The notes beneath the pieces were generated by a model. That model was given only the letters and a program-made list of their open reading frames with translations. It was not told the origin of the DNA and searched no databases. From Uranotaenia lowii (Eukaryota; Arthropoda; Insecta; Diptera; Culicidae), in the NCBI RefSeq assembly GCF_029784155.1, contig NC_073692.1, positions 161,229,582 to 161,293,581 of the forward strand: a stretch of DNA of 64,000 bases, in the 5' to 3' direction. The position numbers and the translations under genes were made by a program. Shown here piece by piece: positions 45,343 to 56,728 of the stretch (positions are counted from its first letter, which is position 1; every line of letters begins with the position of its first letter).

Positions 45343-46600
45343 CTAGCTGTCCAGTAGACCGCTGCAAGCTTTGTATGGAAATTTCTAATTCTCAAATTTG
45401 TGCACCTCCCATAACTTTTTTTTGGTTATTTTTGCTGCCAGAAATATCAATAAAAATTTTGGAAACGAACCATCCACTCCTGAATTACGCATCGAGTTTT
45501 ACTTATGTACGGAAATTTGTATGAGAAAACAAAATTTTTCATTCAAAAATCGTCAGATATGTTCCAAAAAATATATTTTTGGATGAAAATAGTTCCTTGA
45601 TTCTTGCAGTTCACTTCATGTCAATAAAGCACAAACCTTAATTGTACCCCAGAAATGATATTCAATGTTTTATAAAATTTTGGTTTTCAAAATGATTTTT
45701 TTTTAATTTTATCGTTTTTTAATGCTTATTTGAAAGCTGTATAACAGCAAGACAGAAATAAAAAATCTCAAAAACCAGCTTTACTTTGCCAGAAATTTAT
45801 TGATTTATGTTGCGTTTGCATAAACATTTCACGCAATCATTAACAGCTCTAGCAAGCAAAGTCTGCCATTTTTGAATATTTTTCAATGAATTCAGATTTT
45901 TTATTTTGAAATGGTTAGAACTTTTTTCATAAAGTTCTTAGCTGATTGTCATGTTAGCAAAAAATTAAGCTTAAGAATAGTCAAAACCAAAAATCAAACA
46001 CCGAATTCATTTCAAGCTTATTTGAATTTTCTGGATGATTTAATGTGCGAAAATTTCTTTTCCATACAAATTTCCATACAAAATTAAAACTCGTTGCGCT
46101 AACTCAGGAATCAACCTAGTCATCTCAGATTTTCCCTTGATGCTTGACCCGAAAAATATCGAACAAACATATGGGAGCAAAAGTCATTTTTTGCAGCGGT
46201 CTACTGACCAGGTCTGCTTTGACCCCCCCCCCCCTCTTTTACGTGTCTCTCGCACGGGCCTGTTCCAAATAATTGTCAAAAACTTAAAGCAGAATTTTGG
46301 TTGGTAACAAAAGCGATTTACTACAATTTGAAGGTGGCCGATCCTAGTTTGCATGTTTTTAAAAGAGAATTAAGGGAAGTGAAGTGGAATAACAGAAAAT
46401 TAATCAAAACGGAGTTTGGTGTGTTTTAAAATATTTGTTGATCAAATTTTTGATAGATACGAGTCAGGCTCAGTTTCACGAATTGTGTAATATTTTAAAA
46501 ACAGTTTTTATGAGAGCCCTTCTTCCCTAAGTCTGATGATTTTCAAATTATTACACAAACCATCTTTGGTCCAATAATTTTCGGGAACCAGATTTCATTT
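45343..46600 (-). mobile_element. Helitron-like element carrying a hairpin insertion
   Basis: CTAG at 45343-45346 begins text that, once the hairpin element 45355-46203 is removed, reads CTAGCTGACCAGGTCTGCTTTG. This parallels the Helitron terminus at 20350. At 46505-46600 the text (GAGAGCCCTTCTTCCCTAAG, ACACAAACCATCTTTGGTCC) matches 23563-23645 of the first Helitron. The 5' end is not clear. Confidence 0.55.
45355..46203. mobile_element. Hairpin element with 8-bp TSD (hAT-like)
   Basis: Ends TAGACCGCTGCAA and (complement) TAGACCGCTGCAA, with 8-bp flanks CTGTCCAG (45347-45354) and CTGACCAG (46204-46211) that differ at one base. Inverted matches continue inward (for example CGCATCGAGTTTTA versus TAAAACTCGTTGCG). 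849 bp, no transposase. Confidence 0.7.
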
Positions 46601-46806
46601 TAAAAAAAACTTCCGTTTTGCAATATAAGAATTTTTAGATCCTCCTCAAAGTAAGGTCATTTACTACAATTAATCGCTAGGTTTAAATTGAAAATTTCCC
46701 GGTTTATTCGGCCCCAATACATGTTGAAAAAATTCTGGCAACCTTAGTATAGAGAACATTTCACAGAAACAACTCAAATAGTTTTTTACATTAAAATCAC
46801 AAACTA

Positions 46807-47604
46807 CACACTTAGAAAAATCCACGTAACATTACATGCAATAGCATGGGTAGAAAGGAATCGGGTATTTACATGCATCAATACTGTTTGTTACTACTGA
46901 AGGTTGCAATACTGAGATTTACATGAAAGTGCGTTGTAATTTTACATTGCACTTTTTCGCAGCCTCGTCACAGAAAATATGAAAAAGAGTATAGCATCTT
47001 GACATTTGCGATGAAATTAACGTGCAATTTCATGTAAATCTCAGTATCGCAACCTTCGTCCGTATTTTGTTTTACCTGTTCGTGTGCTGTTTGTTTTTGT
47101 TCGAGTTGGAGCCTCCTCCCGGAGGTAGTGGGCACAGAGTTATTCAGTATGGTAAGTCAAAATAAAATAAAATATCGTTTTAGGAAGAAGTTAAAATGTT
47201 GATTAACTTGTTCCTTTTGTTTTTTTTGCAGGCCTTCGATCTCCTCCGGCATTTGTCGTCGTTTTCGTCGTTGAGGGAATCGAACAACATCAACCGGCGT
47301 TTTGAGAAAGTGAATAGTGTGCAATGTGTAGTGATCAATTCGAGTTATATGTTTGTTTGTTCTATTAGAAGTAGTTATTGTTTTGAAAATAAAAATATTA
47401 TAAAAGAAAGCCCGATCTTTTTCTTATTGGATAAATAGCCATATATACCTAAGGATGAAACGGGAAACGTAAACCTACATTAAACAACGCAGTAGAATGC
47501 GATGGGAAGTTTACATGAAACAAACAGTATTGATGCATGTAAATACCCGATTCCTTTCTACCCATGCTATTGCATATAATGTTACGTGGATTTTTCTAAG
47601 TGTG
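46807..47604. mobile_element. TA-flanked MITE with 86-bp TIRs
   Basis: Terminal inverted repeats of about 86 bp begin CACACTTAGAAAAATCCACG. The right copy differs at only a few positions. TA duplications lie at 46805-46806 and 47605-47606. A subterminal inverted pair (GGTTGC(A/G)ATACTGAGATTTA) occurs at about 46905 and 47040. The interior is far less AT-rich than the flanks and contains a small gene-like unit (47149-47438). Length is 798 bp. Tc1/mariner-type by duplication. Confidence 0.85.
47149..47438 (+). CDS. Spliced small ORF inside the MITE (putative)
   Basis: An ATG at 47149-47151 in CAGTATGG is split by a textbook short intron: donor GTAAGT at 47152, a pyrimidine run and TTTGCAG acceptor ending at 47231, 80 bp in all. 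The exon 2 frame starts AFDLLRHLSSFSS at 47232 and ends at TAG 47436-47438. The spliced product would be 69 residues, N-terminally balanced but Asn/Ser/Phe-rich later. The same frame is also open through the intron. I recognise no domain. It could be a host gene 5' end captured by the element, or a coincidence of splice-like strings. AATAAA at about 47388 lies inside the frame, which argues against a full-length mRNA. Confidence 0.3.
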
Positions 47605-47719
47605 TATGTAAGGTTTCTTTCAATAAATGCGATAAATTAGCTTATGTCGAATAATTACTTCCATCAGTGTAATTGCCTTTAAAATTTCCTCAAAATTTCA
47701 AAAGCATTCCGAATGATCA

Positions 47720-47920
47720 TTAAGTCTTCTAAGTCTTCTAAGCCAGTAGTCATGAGATCGAGTCTCGGTCTCGGCATGCATAATAATCTTTCTGTGGGCT
47801 AGGGGTGTTAGCATAATTAAAATGCTTATTATAACTTCTAAAGATGTACACTTTATCCTTAAGCATAATTGAGATCTTTTCAAAGAATCATGATGTTTAA
47901 CTGAGATCCTAAATGTATGT
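47720..47920 (+). mobile_element. tRNA-derived SINE, family 1, second copy
   Basis: Matches 37490-37675: CTAAGCCAG, GAGATCGA(A/G)TC(C/T)CG, CTTTC(C/T)GTGG, AAAGATGTAC, TCAAAGAA(A/T)CATGA, ACTGAGATCCTA. The A-box side of the head has decayed into a CTTCTAAGT repeat. Confidence 0.7.
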
Positions 47921-48229
47921 ATTTATTCAGTTTTGGGGTGCTTGGGATGGGTCATTAGTTTTAATGTTAATTTCAAAACTAACGAAGAGATGAGATGTAA
48001 ATTGTTTTCTGTTCTAACTGTGTTTCTCTTTAACTTCCCAAGTACTTCGCTAAAATAGCGAAACAAACATCAAAGCTAACCACATTGCGAGATTCAGGGG
48101 CGGTCCTAGAGTTGGCTCTTGGGGGGGGGGGGGGGGTGGGTGATTTTCCAAATTTTCAAAAATCAGGCAATAAAAAGGATCGTAAATAACTGGCGAAAAA
48201 AACCTGTATTTTGAGAAACAGAGTAGAAG

Positions 48230-48272
48230 ATGGAGGAGGGGAGGGAGGAGGGGAGGGAGGAGGGGGAGGTGT
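48230..48272 (+). repeat. GGA-rich minisatellite
   Basis: Short units of GGAGGAGGGGAG type are repeated about three times, a purine-only tract on the plus strand. Confidence 0.85.
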
Positions 48273-48274
48273 GG

Positions 48275-49479
48275 TGTGTTTGTTATTTGACAAAATTGGA
48301 AATTAAAGAAAAATAGTGAACATTTTTTTACTAATTTCTTATTTTGATATCCTTTTATAAAACAATCTGCGAATCTTAGATGATCACTGCGAAAAAGTTT
48401 TGATAAAGTGATATTTTTGGAAATTTTTACATTTGGCAGTTTGAAATCTCATAACTTTAAGAATTCTTTAACGAATTTTCGGATATCAATGTCATTTCAC
48501 AAATGAAAATTGGACACACATTTTCGTAGAAGAAAATGTAAAAAAAAATCTCCAAGTTATCCACAATATTTTTACTGGGAATTTTCATATCAGGATATGA
48601 CCTTCACTAAAATTTTAATAATTCTCATTTTGCAACGACTTCAAAACAATTATTTGAGATAACTTTGTTAATAATTGATATAAATTTTAGACCGAATATT
48701 TAATTATTTTTCTGAAGTATCGAATTATTATTAATTCTTGTTCAAATTCTTAAATTTTTAAATTTAATTCTTAAATAAGATCATAAAAATCATATTCTTA
48801 GGTATGCAGCTTTTGGAACTCCAGTTTTTTTGTGTTTTTTCTTGAATTTCAAGTTCTCATACTAGATTTTTAATTTTGTTGAAACTGATTCCAAAGAAAA
48901 AGTAACTAAATTGCAACGAATTACTTATGAAAAAAGTGAAAAGCCGTATGTTTTCTTCATGCTGTTAATATTTTCAAACTTTTTTTATAATGTTTGAATT
49001 TAATAAAAACATATTGAATAAAGAGTTAATTTCACATAACACATAATCATTTGCAATTAAAATAACCGAACTTTCAGATGTAGAGTGGATTTTTTAACCT
49101 AAATTATCAAGCTGGATTTCTACTCAACATTTTAAATATTATTGTGCACATAAGCTAAAAACAGTATCGGCGATATAATTGGTGTGAATCCTGAAATCCA
49201 GCCTTGTTGGTCACAAATTAGAAAAATATCTTTCCGAATGTTTAACTTGAGCGATGGCCTTGTTTCCGAGAAAATATTCGGAAATGACGGAATAGTTTTA
49301 TCTCCCCTGGGAAAAATTAAACCAAAGGCTAGTTTTTGGAGCCTATGCTTTAAAAACTGATTTTGGAAATAAATTTCTGACCTCGATTTCAGATTTTATC
49401 CATCACCTCTAGTTTCAGAAGAAGTATTTTCAGTATTTTTTCGAAAATTGAATAGATATCATTAGAGATCTACCGAATA
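48275..49479. other. AT-rich body of the hAT-type element
   Basis: No open frame or transposase motif recognised. Confidence 0.4.
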
Positions 49480-49487
49480 ATGCGAAC

Positions 49488-50437
49488 TAGACTGGCCCAT
49501 AACAAAAAAAAATCCTTATATTCCCCGCGGCACCCCCTAGGTTGGTGCCTTTAGGTGAAAAAATGACTTTCTGAAAGTTTCAGGTCATTTGGCAGAAGCA
49601 CGAGCTGGCGCAAAGGATTTGAAATTTGTATGGAGATTTCCGGCAAAATGTATAAAAGTCGACATACTTTCACTCTTTGTGCTCTAAAATATGTTTCCAG
49701 TATGATAGAAAGCTCAGAATTTCAGGAATTATAGTTCAAACAATGACAAACAAGTTTGTAGAAGATTGTGACGCGAGTTGACTATAATGAGTTATCCGCA
49801 ATTGAATGTGTGATTGTTTTCACATTTCTTTGATATATCGTGAATGGTGTATGGGCTAATATAATCGCACTAACTTGATCGCATCGTCATACAATGAGAA
49901 TAACAAATAGAAAGTTTTGTCCTCGACAAAGTTGCAAAAAAAAAGCTCTGACAAACATTATTGTGGGGCATTTAGACCTTATTGCATTCACAAAGTTTCT
50001 ATCTGTTATTCTTATTGTGTGACAATGCGATCAAGTTAGTACTAATTATCCACTTATACACCGTTCACGAGATATCGATGAAATGCGAAAAAAAACAAAC
50101 ATTCAATTGCAAATAACTCATCACAGTAAACTCGTATGGCATCACAATCTTCTACAAACTTTTTTGTCATTGTTTGAACTATGATTCCTGAAATTCTGAG
50201 CTTTCTAGCATACTGGAAACATATTTTAGAGCACAAAGAGTGAAAATATGTCGACTTTTCATACATTTTGCCGGAAATCTCCATACAAATTTCCAATCCT
50301 TTGCGCCAGCTCGTGGTTCTGCCAAATGACCTGAAACTTTCAGAAAGTCATTTTTCCACCTATATGCACCAATCTAGAGGATGCCGCGACGAAAAAAAAG
50401 TTGTAAAAATCATCCCATACAAATTTGGGCCAGTCTA
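49488..50437. mobile_element. Foldback element with 8-bp TSD, 950 bp
   Basis: The ends are TAGACTGGCCC, with an exact 8-bp duplication ATGCGAAC at 49480-49487 and 50438-50445. The arms (about 430 bp) are inverted copies, for example CTGAAAGTTTCAGGTCATTT against its complement near 50320. The TAGAC start and 8-bp target resemble the element at 45355-46203. Non-coding. Confidence 0.85.
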
Positions 50438-50445
50438 ATGCGAAC

Positions 50446-51747
50446 AGCCGAATGCCGACTATCGGCCCTTTTCAAGTATTCAGTGAAACAAATATTCTAA
50501 ACATGAAAAATTGTAAATTAACTTAAAATGTGTTCAATAGTATTGTTTGCATCACCGCATATTCTGCCGAAAATACCACTGTGAGTAATATTTTTAAAGT
50601 GGTGATAGAATTGGTAAAAATATTTTATCACTTTTTGCATAGAAAACAAACAATGCGTGAAAAACTGCAGTCACATATGTACATCCGCAGGTAACGCGAG
50701 CCTCTTACAGGTTTGGAGCCAAAGTACTAATCAAAGTTGGTGGAAAACACAAATTTTTTTCGAACTTTGTAATTTTGAAAGTTTTAAATTAAATTTTATA
50801 AAAACTATTGATCATTATTAAAATTGTTTAATTGTGATAACGGCTGAAAATGTATGAGGCTCTTCGAGCAAAAGGGATATAAGTGCATACAAGCTTATGA
50901 AAATCGTAAAATATCACAGTAAATAAGCCTTGGAAAGAAGAATAAACAATTTATTTAAAAAAAAAGAAACTTATTTCGAGAAAACACATTTTTAATTTGA
51001 CGTGTTTGGCCATTTTCCATAAATTTATCTAAAATTTTAATTTCTTTTTCAAACGTAAAAGTATGTAAATTAAAATTCTAAATATCTGAAAAATAATCAA
51101 ATATAGCTCGAATTAAGAAGAATCGTTTTATATCAATAAATCAAAATCGATCCTTTTTGCTACGTTAAGGCAAATACAATCAAAGCTCAATTTTTTCAAA
51201 AACGTTCCAAAATGAGAAATTATTTAAAAAAAGTTTTCTGAAATTTAAATGTATTTTTTTAATTTAAATTGTCAAGACAGTTTCAATGTGTTTAATTCAA
51301 AAAAAAATATGGGCTTTTGAGAATCTCAAATTGAAATGCATTCTGTACAAATCGGAGCTTGCAATGAAAAATAAACCATGAAATGGAATGGATGGGAATA
51401 GGGGTTGCCAAATTTCCACATTTGTACACGAAGAGGGAGATGGGGGTAAAAATCTCATTTTTTTTCTATCCACGTGGTATCTGAACGGCCCCAAAGGCAA
51501 TTTAACACTTAAATGCTCAAGTCAAGGATCGAGATATGTTGATCATCAAACATGGAGCCAAACCAAACTGCAATAACTCGTAAGATAATAAAGTTATGGT
51601 CCAAACAAGATTGCAGGTATTTATTGAAGTCATATTAAGTTAATATACATTTTGCCAAAAATATACAAAAATGTTTTGATCATCGACTTTAGAATGAGAT
51701 CAAAGGAAATGCAAAATGTCATAAGATTACTGCACTGAACCCAAATC
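50446..51747. other. AT-rich body of the hAT-type element
   Basis: No supported gene or further element end. Confidence 0.4.
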
Positions 51748-53403
51748 CACTCTTAAAATACACATGATTTTTCACTTAAAAACAAGGATCCAGTGATTTT
51801 CTTCCATTCAAGTGCGACATATACATTTCACTTGGCAGTCACTTAAATTTCAAGTGAATTCATCCACATTCACTTCAGTTGTCACTTGAATTTGAAGTGA
51901 GAAAAAATATTCACCTCCCCATCACTTGAATTTCAAGTGAATGTCGGGTCGGTTGTGTTTATTTTCAGAGTTCAAAATGGCAAAGAGCAGCGTTTAAAGC
52001 ATATGCTGGATTTGGATTTTCCCAATTCTTTACTAGGCGATTTTTGCGGTAGTTTGTGTTAAACGTGATGTAAGGAAAAGGTAGGGGAAAGGTTTCCTAA
52101 ATGGGCCTATCGGGTTAAATGACCCTACGGCTGTTTGATGAAATGGCTGACTATACAGCTTATCTGACCAATGCATTTTGTGGGTGATACGCTTAGAACA
52201 TAAGGCAAGAAAGAATTTTATGAATTTACAAACTCAAAAAAATTTAAAAAATCATACAAAGTTTTGAAACATTTTGATGTAATATTTCGACTTTTGAAAA
52301 TTATACGTAAAGAAGCTTAAAACAAAAACTAGGATGGTTTTTGTTTCTTATTCAAATGAACTAAGGAAATTAAACATATTTCAGCTTTTGTGAAGGTAAG
52401 TAATGATTATATAGTGGAATAATGGAGTGTTTTTGTATGCCCCCATCATGTTTGTAAAATGCCTCCATCCTAAAATAACAGGTTAAATAGAATAAATAAA
52501 TGATTTTTATCATTGAACCTTCAATTCTAAGCTCTGAATAACATCTTAAGAGAGAATTGAAGATCATAAAACAGATTTGATAAAGTTTTTCTCATGGATG
52601 AACTGCCTCCATAGTATGGCAACCCTAACTTTTGTTTTATTCCATAAAATTATAATATTCATAGATTTTTATATAACTTCAGCTTTGTCGTACGGAAATT
52701 AATACTTTCTAGCAGTTTCAATGAAATTATACGGAAATATTGCCCAAAAAACAGAAATTTTGTCAAAACATAAATAGGCGCATTTAGCCCGCACGGTTTG
52801 AGGTTCGGCATTTTAGACAACACTTATGATAAAATCGTTTTCTTGGAAACAGAAGAAAATTTTAACATAAAAATTACTCCAATGTATAGAAAACAGATGC
52901 CGGCACACGTGTATATAGTTTTTGTACACATATTCGATGTGATATTGGATTAAATCAGTGTTCTGCTTAATAGGCGCATATAGCCCGCTCCTCCCCTATG
53001 TAATGGTGTTATCATGTTTCAGCTTGTGAGTTGAACTGGACAGACTTTCTGGTTTGCAGCAGGGAAGATTTAGAAGTCGCACTATCCGCAGTAACCGATC
53101 TGCCTTGGGATTACGATGGAGTTTTCCAATCAATAAATTCATGGTGAAAGCGTAATGTAAGTATTTGAAATCGAAGTGTTGTTCTATATATGTTCTTTTA
53201 TTCAAAAAACGCGTGAGATAATTAACTAGAAACTTACTTAGAAACTCAGATAAATTTCTCTCGAAATTCATAGTTTAATTCACTTGACCGGTCACTTAAG
53301 TGAATTCACTTGACCCATCACTTAAAATTAAAATAAAATTACGTATGGCGAGAATTTACTACAGATGTCACTTTTTTTTTAAGTGAAAATTATTTTAGGT
53401 GTG
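51748..53403. mobile_element. MITE with CACTTGA palindromes, split by element X
   Basis: The left end CACTCTTAAAATA...TTTTCACTTAAAA pairs with the right-end complement CACACCTAAAATAATTTTC. The subterminal zones (51780-51945 and 53275-53345) hold many CACTTGA/TCAAGTG motifs, several arranged as palindromes. Without the inserted element X (52084-52996) it would be about 740 bp. No duplication is obvious at the ends, so the borders are approximate. Confidence 0.6.
52084..52996. mobile_element. TA-flanked element X, compact copy
   Basis: 913 bp, TA at 52082-52083 and 52997-52998, ends GGGGAAAGG and (complement) GGGGAGGAG. It is the uninterrupted counterpart of 29448-32362. Non-coding. Its repeated GGGC(C/T)TAT/GCGCC text gives imperfect subterminal inversions. 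Confidence 0.8.
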
Positions 53404-53806
53404 AGATATGACCAAACAATTTTTTTGTTTTTGAGGGGATGATCCCAAGCTTATGGCCGGTAGCGTATATGGTCAGCAAATTCTTTTTCAACGCTGAGTA
53501 CCTTAACGAAAGTTATTTTGGGAAATACGTTCCAGGGAATTGCAAGTTACAGCTGTTTTAGTTGGGCGATTCGACTTTTTTCAATTTAAAGATATTAAGT
53601 GATAAATAAATTCTTTTTTTGAAGAAACACCCCCACGGAGTGGAATAATTTGAGAATTCGAAAGTACACCTACTAGGAAAAGTTCTTAGTTTTTATATAA
53701 AATCCAACGTTTGCGAGTATTTCGTAACGGTTTTTTGCCGCTTGGGGGGGGTGATCACACCGATCACCCCCCCCCCCCCCCCCATAGGACCGCGCCTGGC
53801 GAGATT

Positions 53807-56728
53807 AAAATATTTCATTTAGCAAACCAAATTTGTTCACTGTCGTCACCTTGTCTGGATCATGCAGAAATGAGAACTAAAATGAACCAATGGGCCGGCG
53901 GCATCCAAAGCTTTTTCATATAATCAAACGCTCTCCGGTCCTTTTGGTGAATCGTGCTCTAAAATTAAGCTGTCAATAAAACATGACCCAACGTGCCATC
54001 TTCTACGGTGTCCTTGCTAGCTCTAGCCGAACAAAAAAAAAAACCATAACATAAACAGTGTCTCTTATTGCAAAAAATTACCATAGCCTCAAGGAATGGT
54101 TCGCATAATTCAAAGCAAAGCAATGCTTCAACCTGGTATATGGCTGAAAATTCAATGTGACCTCTTGGAGCAGCTGTTGCCACTTTAAGGAGAAACCGTA
54201 ACCAAATCCAGCAGTAACAAGTTTTCCACCTGACGATGTCGTGCGCTAAGGCCTACAGATCAAAAGAATTTCGCATCGAAATGCCTAACGAGCAGCAGCA
54301 GCTCGAAAACCAAGGACCATCGCCGTCGTCGGTGAGAAATCCTGGAAGAAGAACGAAGCGTCGACAATTCATTGTTGATTCGATGGGCTGAATGGGCCAA
54401 AATAGGACGATGATGCCTGGCTGCACTGCTTTGGTCACGCTGCCACTTTTTTTTCGAACACACAACGACTAAGTGGGTACTTGGCAACAGCCATGAAAAA
54501 GCCCTTGGGATGTCACCTTAAAATGGTTTGCCTCTTCACCTGGTAATACTAAATTGTGACGAGAAGGAATCAATTTAAACCTGGCACGCGAGAAATTTCA
54601 TTCACACTGAAAAACGAGGGAACAAAATAGTAAGCAACGAGAAGCTGTATCATGTTACGGAAAATTTAAATTACCGTGATCCGGGGTAAGATCATTTTTT
54701 CAATATTTTTCGATAATTTTTTTTTTGTTAAGGATAATGATGCAAGTTCCATATTTCGAATCCAGTACTGGACTCTTATGAACGTAAAACATGGGTACAG
54801 AAATTTATGAGTTTACTTTAAATTTGATTAAATAATCGATTTCGTCTCTGTTTTGAATTTGATAATTCGGGGTAACATTCCGATCCTTAATGTTTCATCG
54901 TGATCCTTAATGCAAGCTGAAAAACCATTATAATTGAATGATGGACAATGAGGCTGCATAAATTTAACTCAAAGTACAATTAAAATTAAAACAAAACTAT
55001 ACATTTGCTAAGGAAAAAAGTAGACCTTTCACATAAATCAACCTGTTTTCTTCTAAACGCTTTGATTTCATCAGGAAGAGTGTTTGTTTTCAAGTCTTCG
55101 AAAAAATATATATTTCAAGATTTTGAAATAACATTTTTATTTACCTTTGAAATTTTAAAAAACAAACCAAGTATTTCGCAATTTCAAATTTAACTAAAAG
55201 GTTTTTTAACGTAGAAAAAGTTTAAAGATATTTTCACTTTAGACTTAATTATTGATGGTTACCTGGAAAAATATCATGTTGATCAAAATAACTCCGCTTA
55301 CAACTCGTTTCATTTACGGTATCTTATAGAGAGATCTTCAAATTTTGAAAGATATGAGTTCATTTAAACTATTTTCCAAAAATTTACTTGAAAGTCTCCG
55401 TGTTGCGTAGATTTCTTAAAAGTTAGTTAGTTTTATAATTTTTTTGCAAAATTTGTAAAAGATTAAAATGAAAAAATTTAAATATTTATGTCGCATAATC
55501 ACTCAACAAAACACTGGATTCTTTACATTGTTACAAGAGATCACGATATGAACTTTAATAGAGAGTCATTTTTAAATAGAAATGCTCAGAGTCAATAACA
55601 TATACATCAAAAGTTTTGAGAAAATTATACCTATTAGGTTTTCCAAATATCGTAATTGTGTGGTGTCGAAATATAGTCCTTGTACAACGCGGACAAACTG
55701 GCAACACCATACATACTCGACGCGCCAGTCAGTCGCAGCCATCATCGAGAGGAGGTGTCCGTCAAGTGGGTGTGATCCGTTGCTCGGGATCAGGGCCGGT
55801 AATCGGGCGATTCCAGATGACATGGCTAGAACCACATAGTAACCAACCAAAGTTTGAACTGAAAAATTGTATCTTGAAATGTGAAGAAAATTTAAAAAAA
55901 TTCATTGTTTGATCAGCTGTGAAACCAAAAAGTTATTTTACACAGTAAACAAAGAGAAAATGTTGTGTTAATTATTGTAAAGTAAGCATTTCCGGTTGCA
56001 GGATTTATATAGATATGCCCGAAGTTTAAAAAAAAATTACCCATGTACTGAAAATTACATTTTTGAATTGGTTTTGATTTGAAAACAAATTAGAATTAAA
56101 TGTGCCGATTTTTCGAGATTTTCTAGAAAAGCTTTTATATTTTCCTGGTCCGGATACGTGCTTCAAAAAATAAGGAATGCTTCCTCTGGGGGGGGGATGC
56201 CTGACCTGGCTGGACTGGGTCAATTTCCACCTTCTCCTCCTTAATCCGGCCTTTGTAAAAGTACATACTCTTGTGAGTTAAGTATTTGATATCTTTTTCA
56301 AACCAAAATGGAACCAACTGGTTCGAGTTCAGAAGCGAAATAGTTTTGTTTTCAGAATGCTCAGAATGCTAGTGAATCCTCAAAGTTATTGATTTGTTTT
56401 TGTTAACTTTTATGAAACCTTGCTAGATGTAAATGAATAAAGGGTCTCAAAAGTGTTGATAGACTAAGGCAAGCATATTCTTATCATTAGGTTATTGTCA
56501 AACATTCTAAAACATGGATCATCCAAAATCTGGACGCACTGTTTATTATACCATAGCGCTCCTATTTGTCGGATCTGGAATGTTTTGACAGTACTTTGTT
56601 CGGAAATGTTTCCTCTGTCAGTGCTGAAAATTTCATAACGATTCGTTTTTCCCAATAAAGTTACACGTAATGGAAGCCGCGAGGCGAAAATTAATTTTTT
56701 ACACCCACGTCAAAAACCCGACGTCGCA
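53807..56728. other. Mixed DNA, no assigned gene
   Basis: Two less AT-rich patches, 53830-54500 and 55680-55850, look unique but give only short frames without recognisable motifs (for example 54253-54465 and 55616-55912). A GATCCGGGGTAAGATCAT string at 54675 resembles a small repeat end without partner. Confidence 0.4.

Larger units (their letters stand above)
48095..53798. mobile_element. hAT-type element, 5.7 kb, with nested insertions
   Basis: The ends are CAGGGGCGGTCCTA (48095) and, complemented, CAGGCGCGGTCCTA (ending 53798), each followed inward by a long G run. The exact 8-bp duplication GCGAGATT flanks it at 48087-48094 and 53799-53806. CAGGG-type ends with 8-bp duplications are the hAT signature. 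No hAT transposase is recognisable in the ~3.1 kb left after subtracting nested elements (49488-50437 and 51748-53403), so it is non-autonomous or badly decayed. Confidence 0.83.

Noticed and set aside
53746..53780. GGGGTGATC...GATCACCCC palindrome as a separate regulatory site
   Set aside because: It is part of the G/C-run subterminal zone of the hAT-type element.
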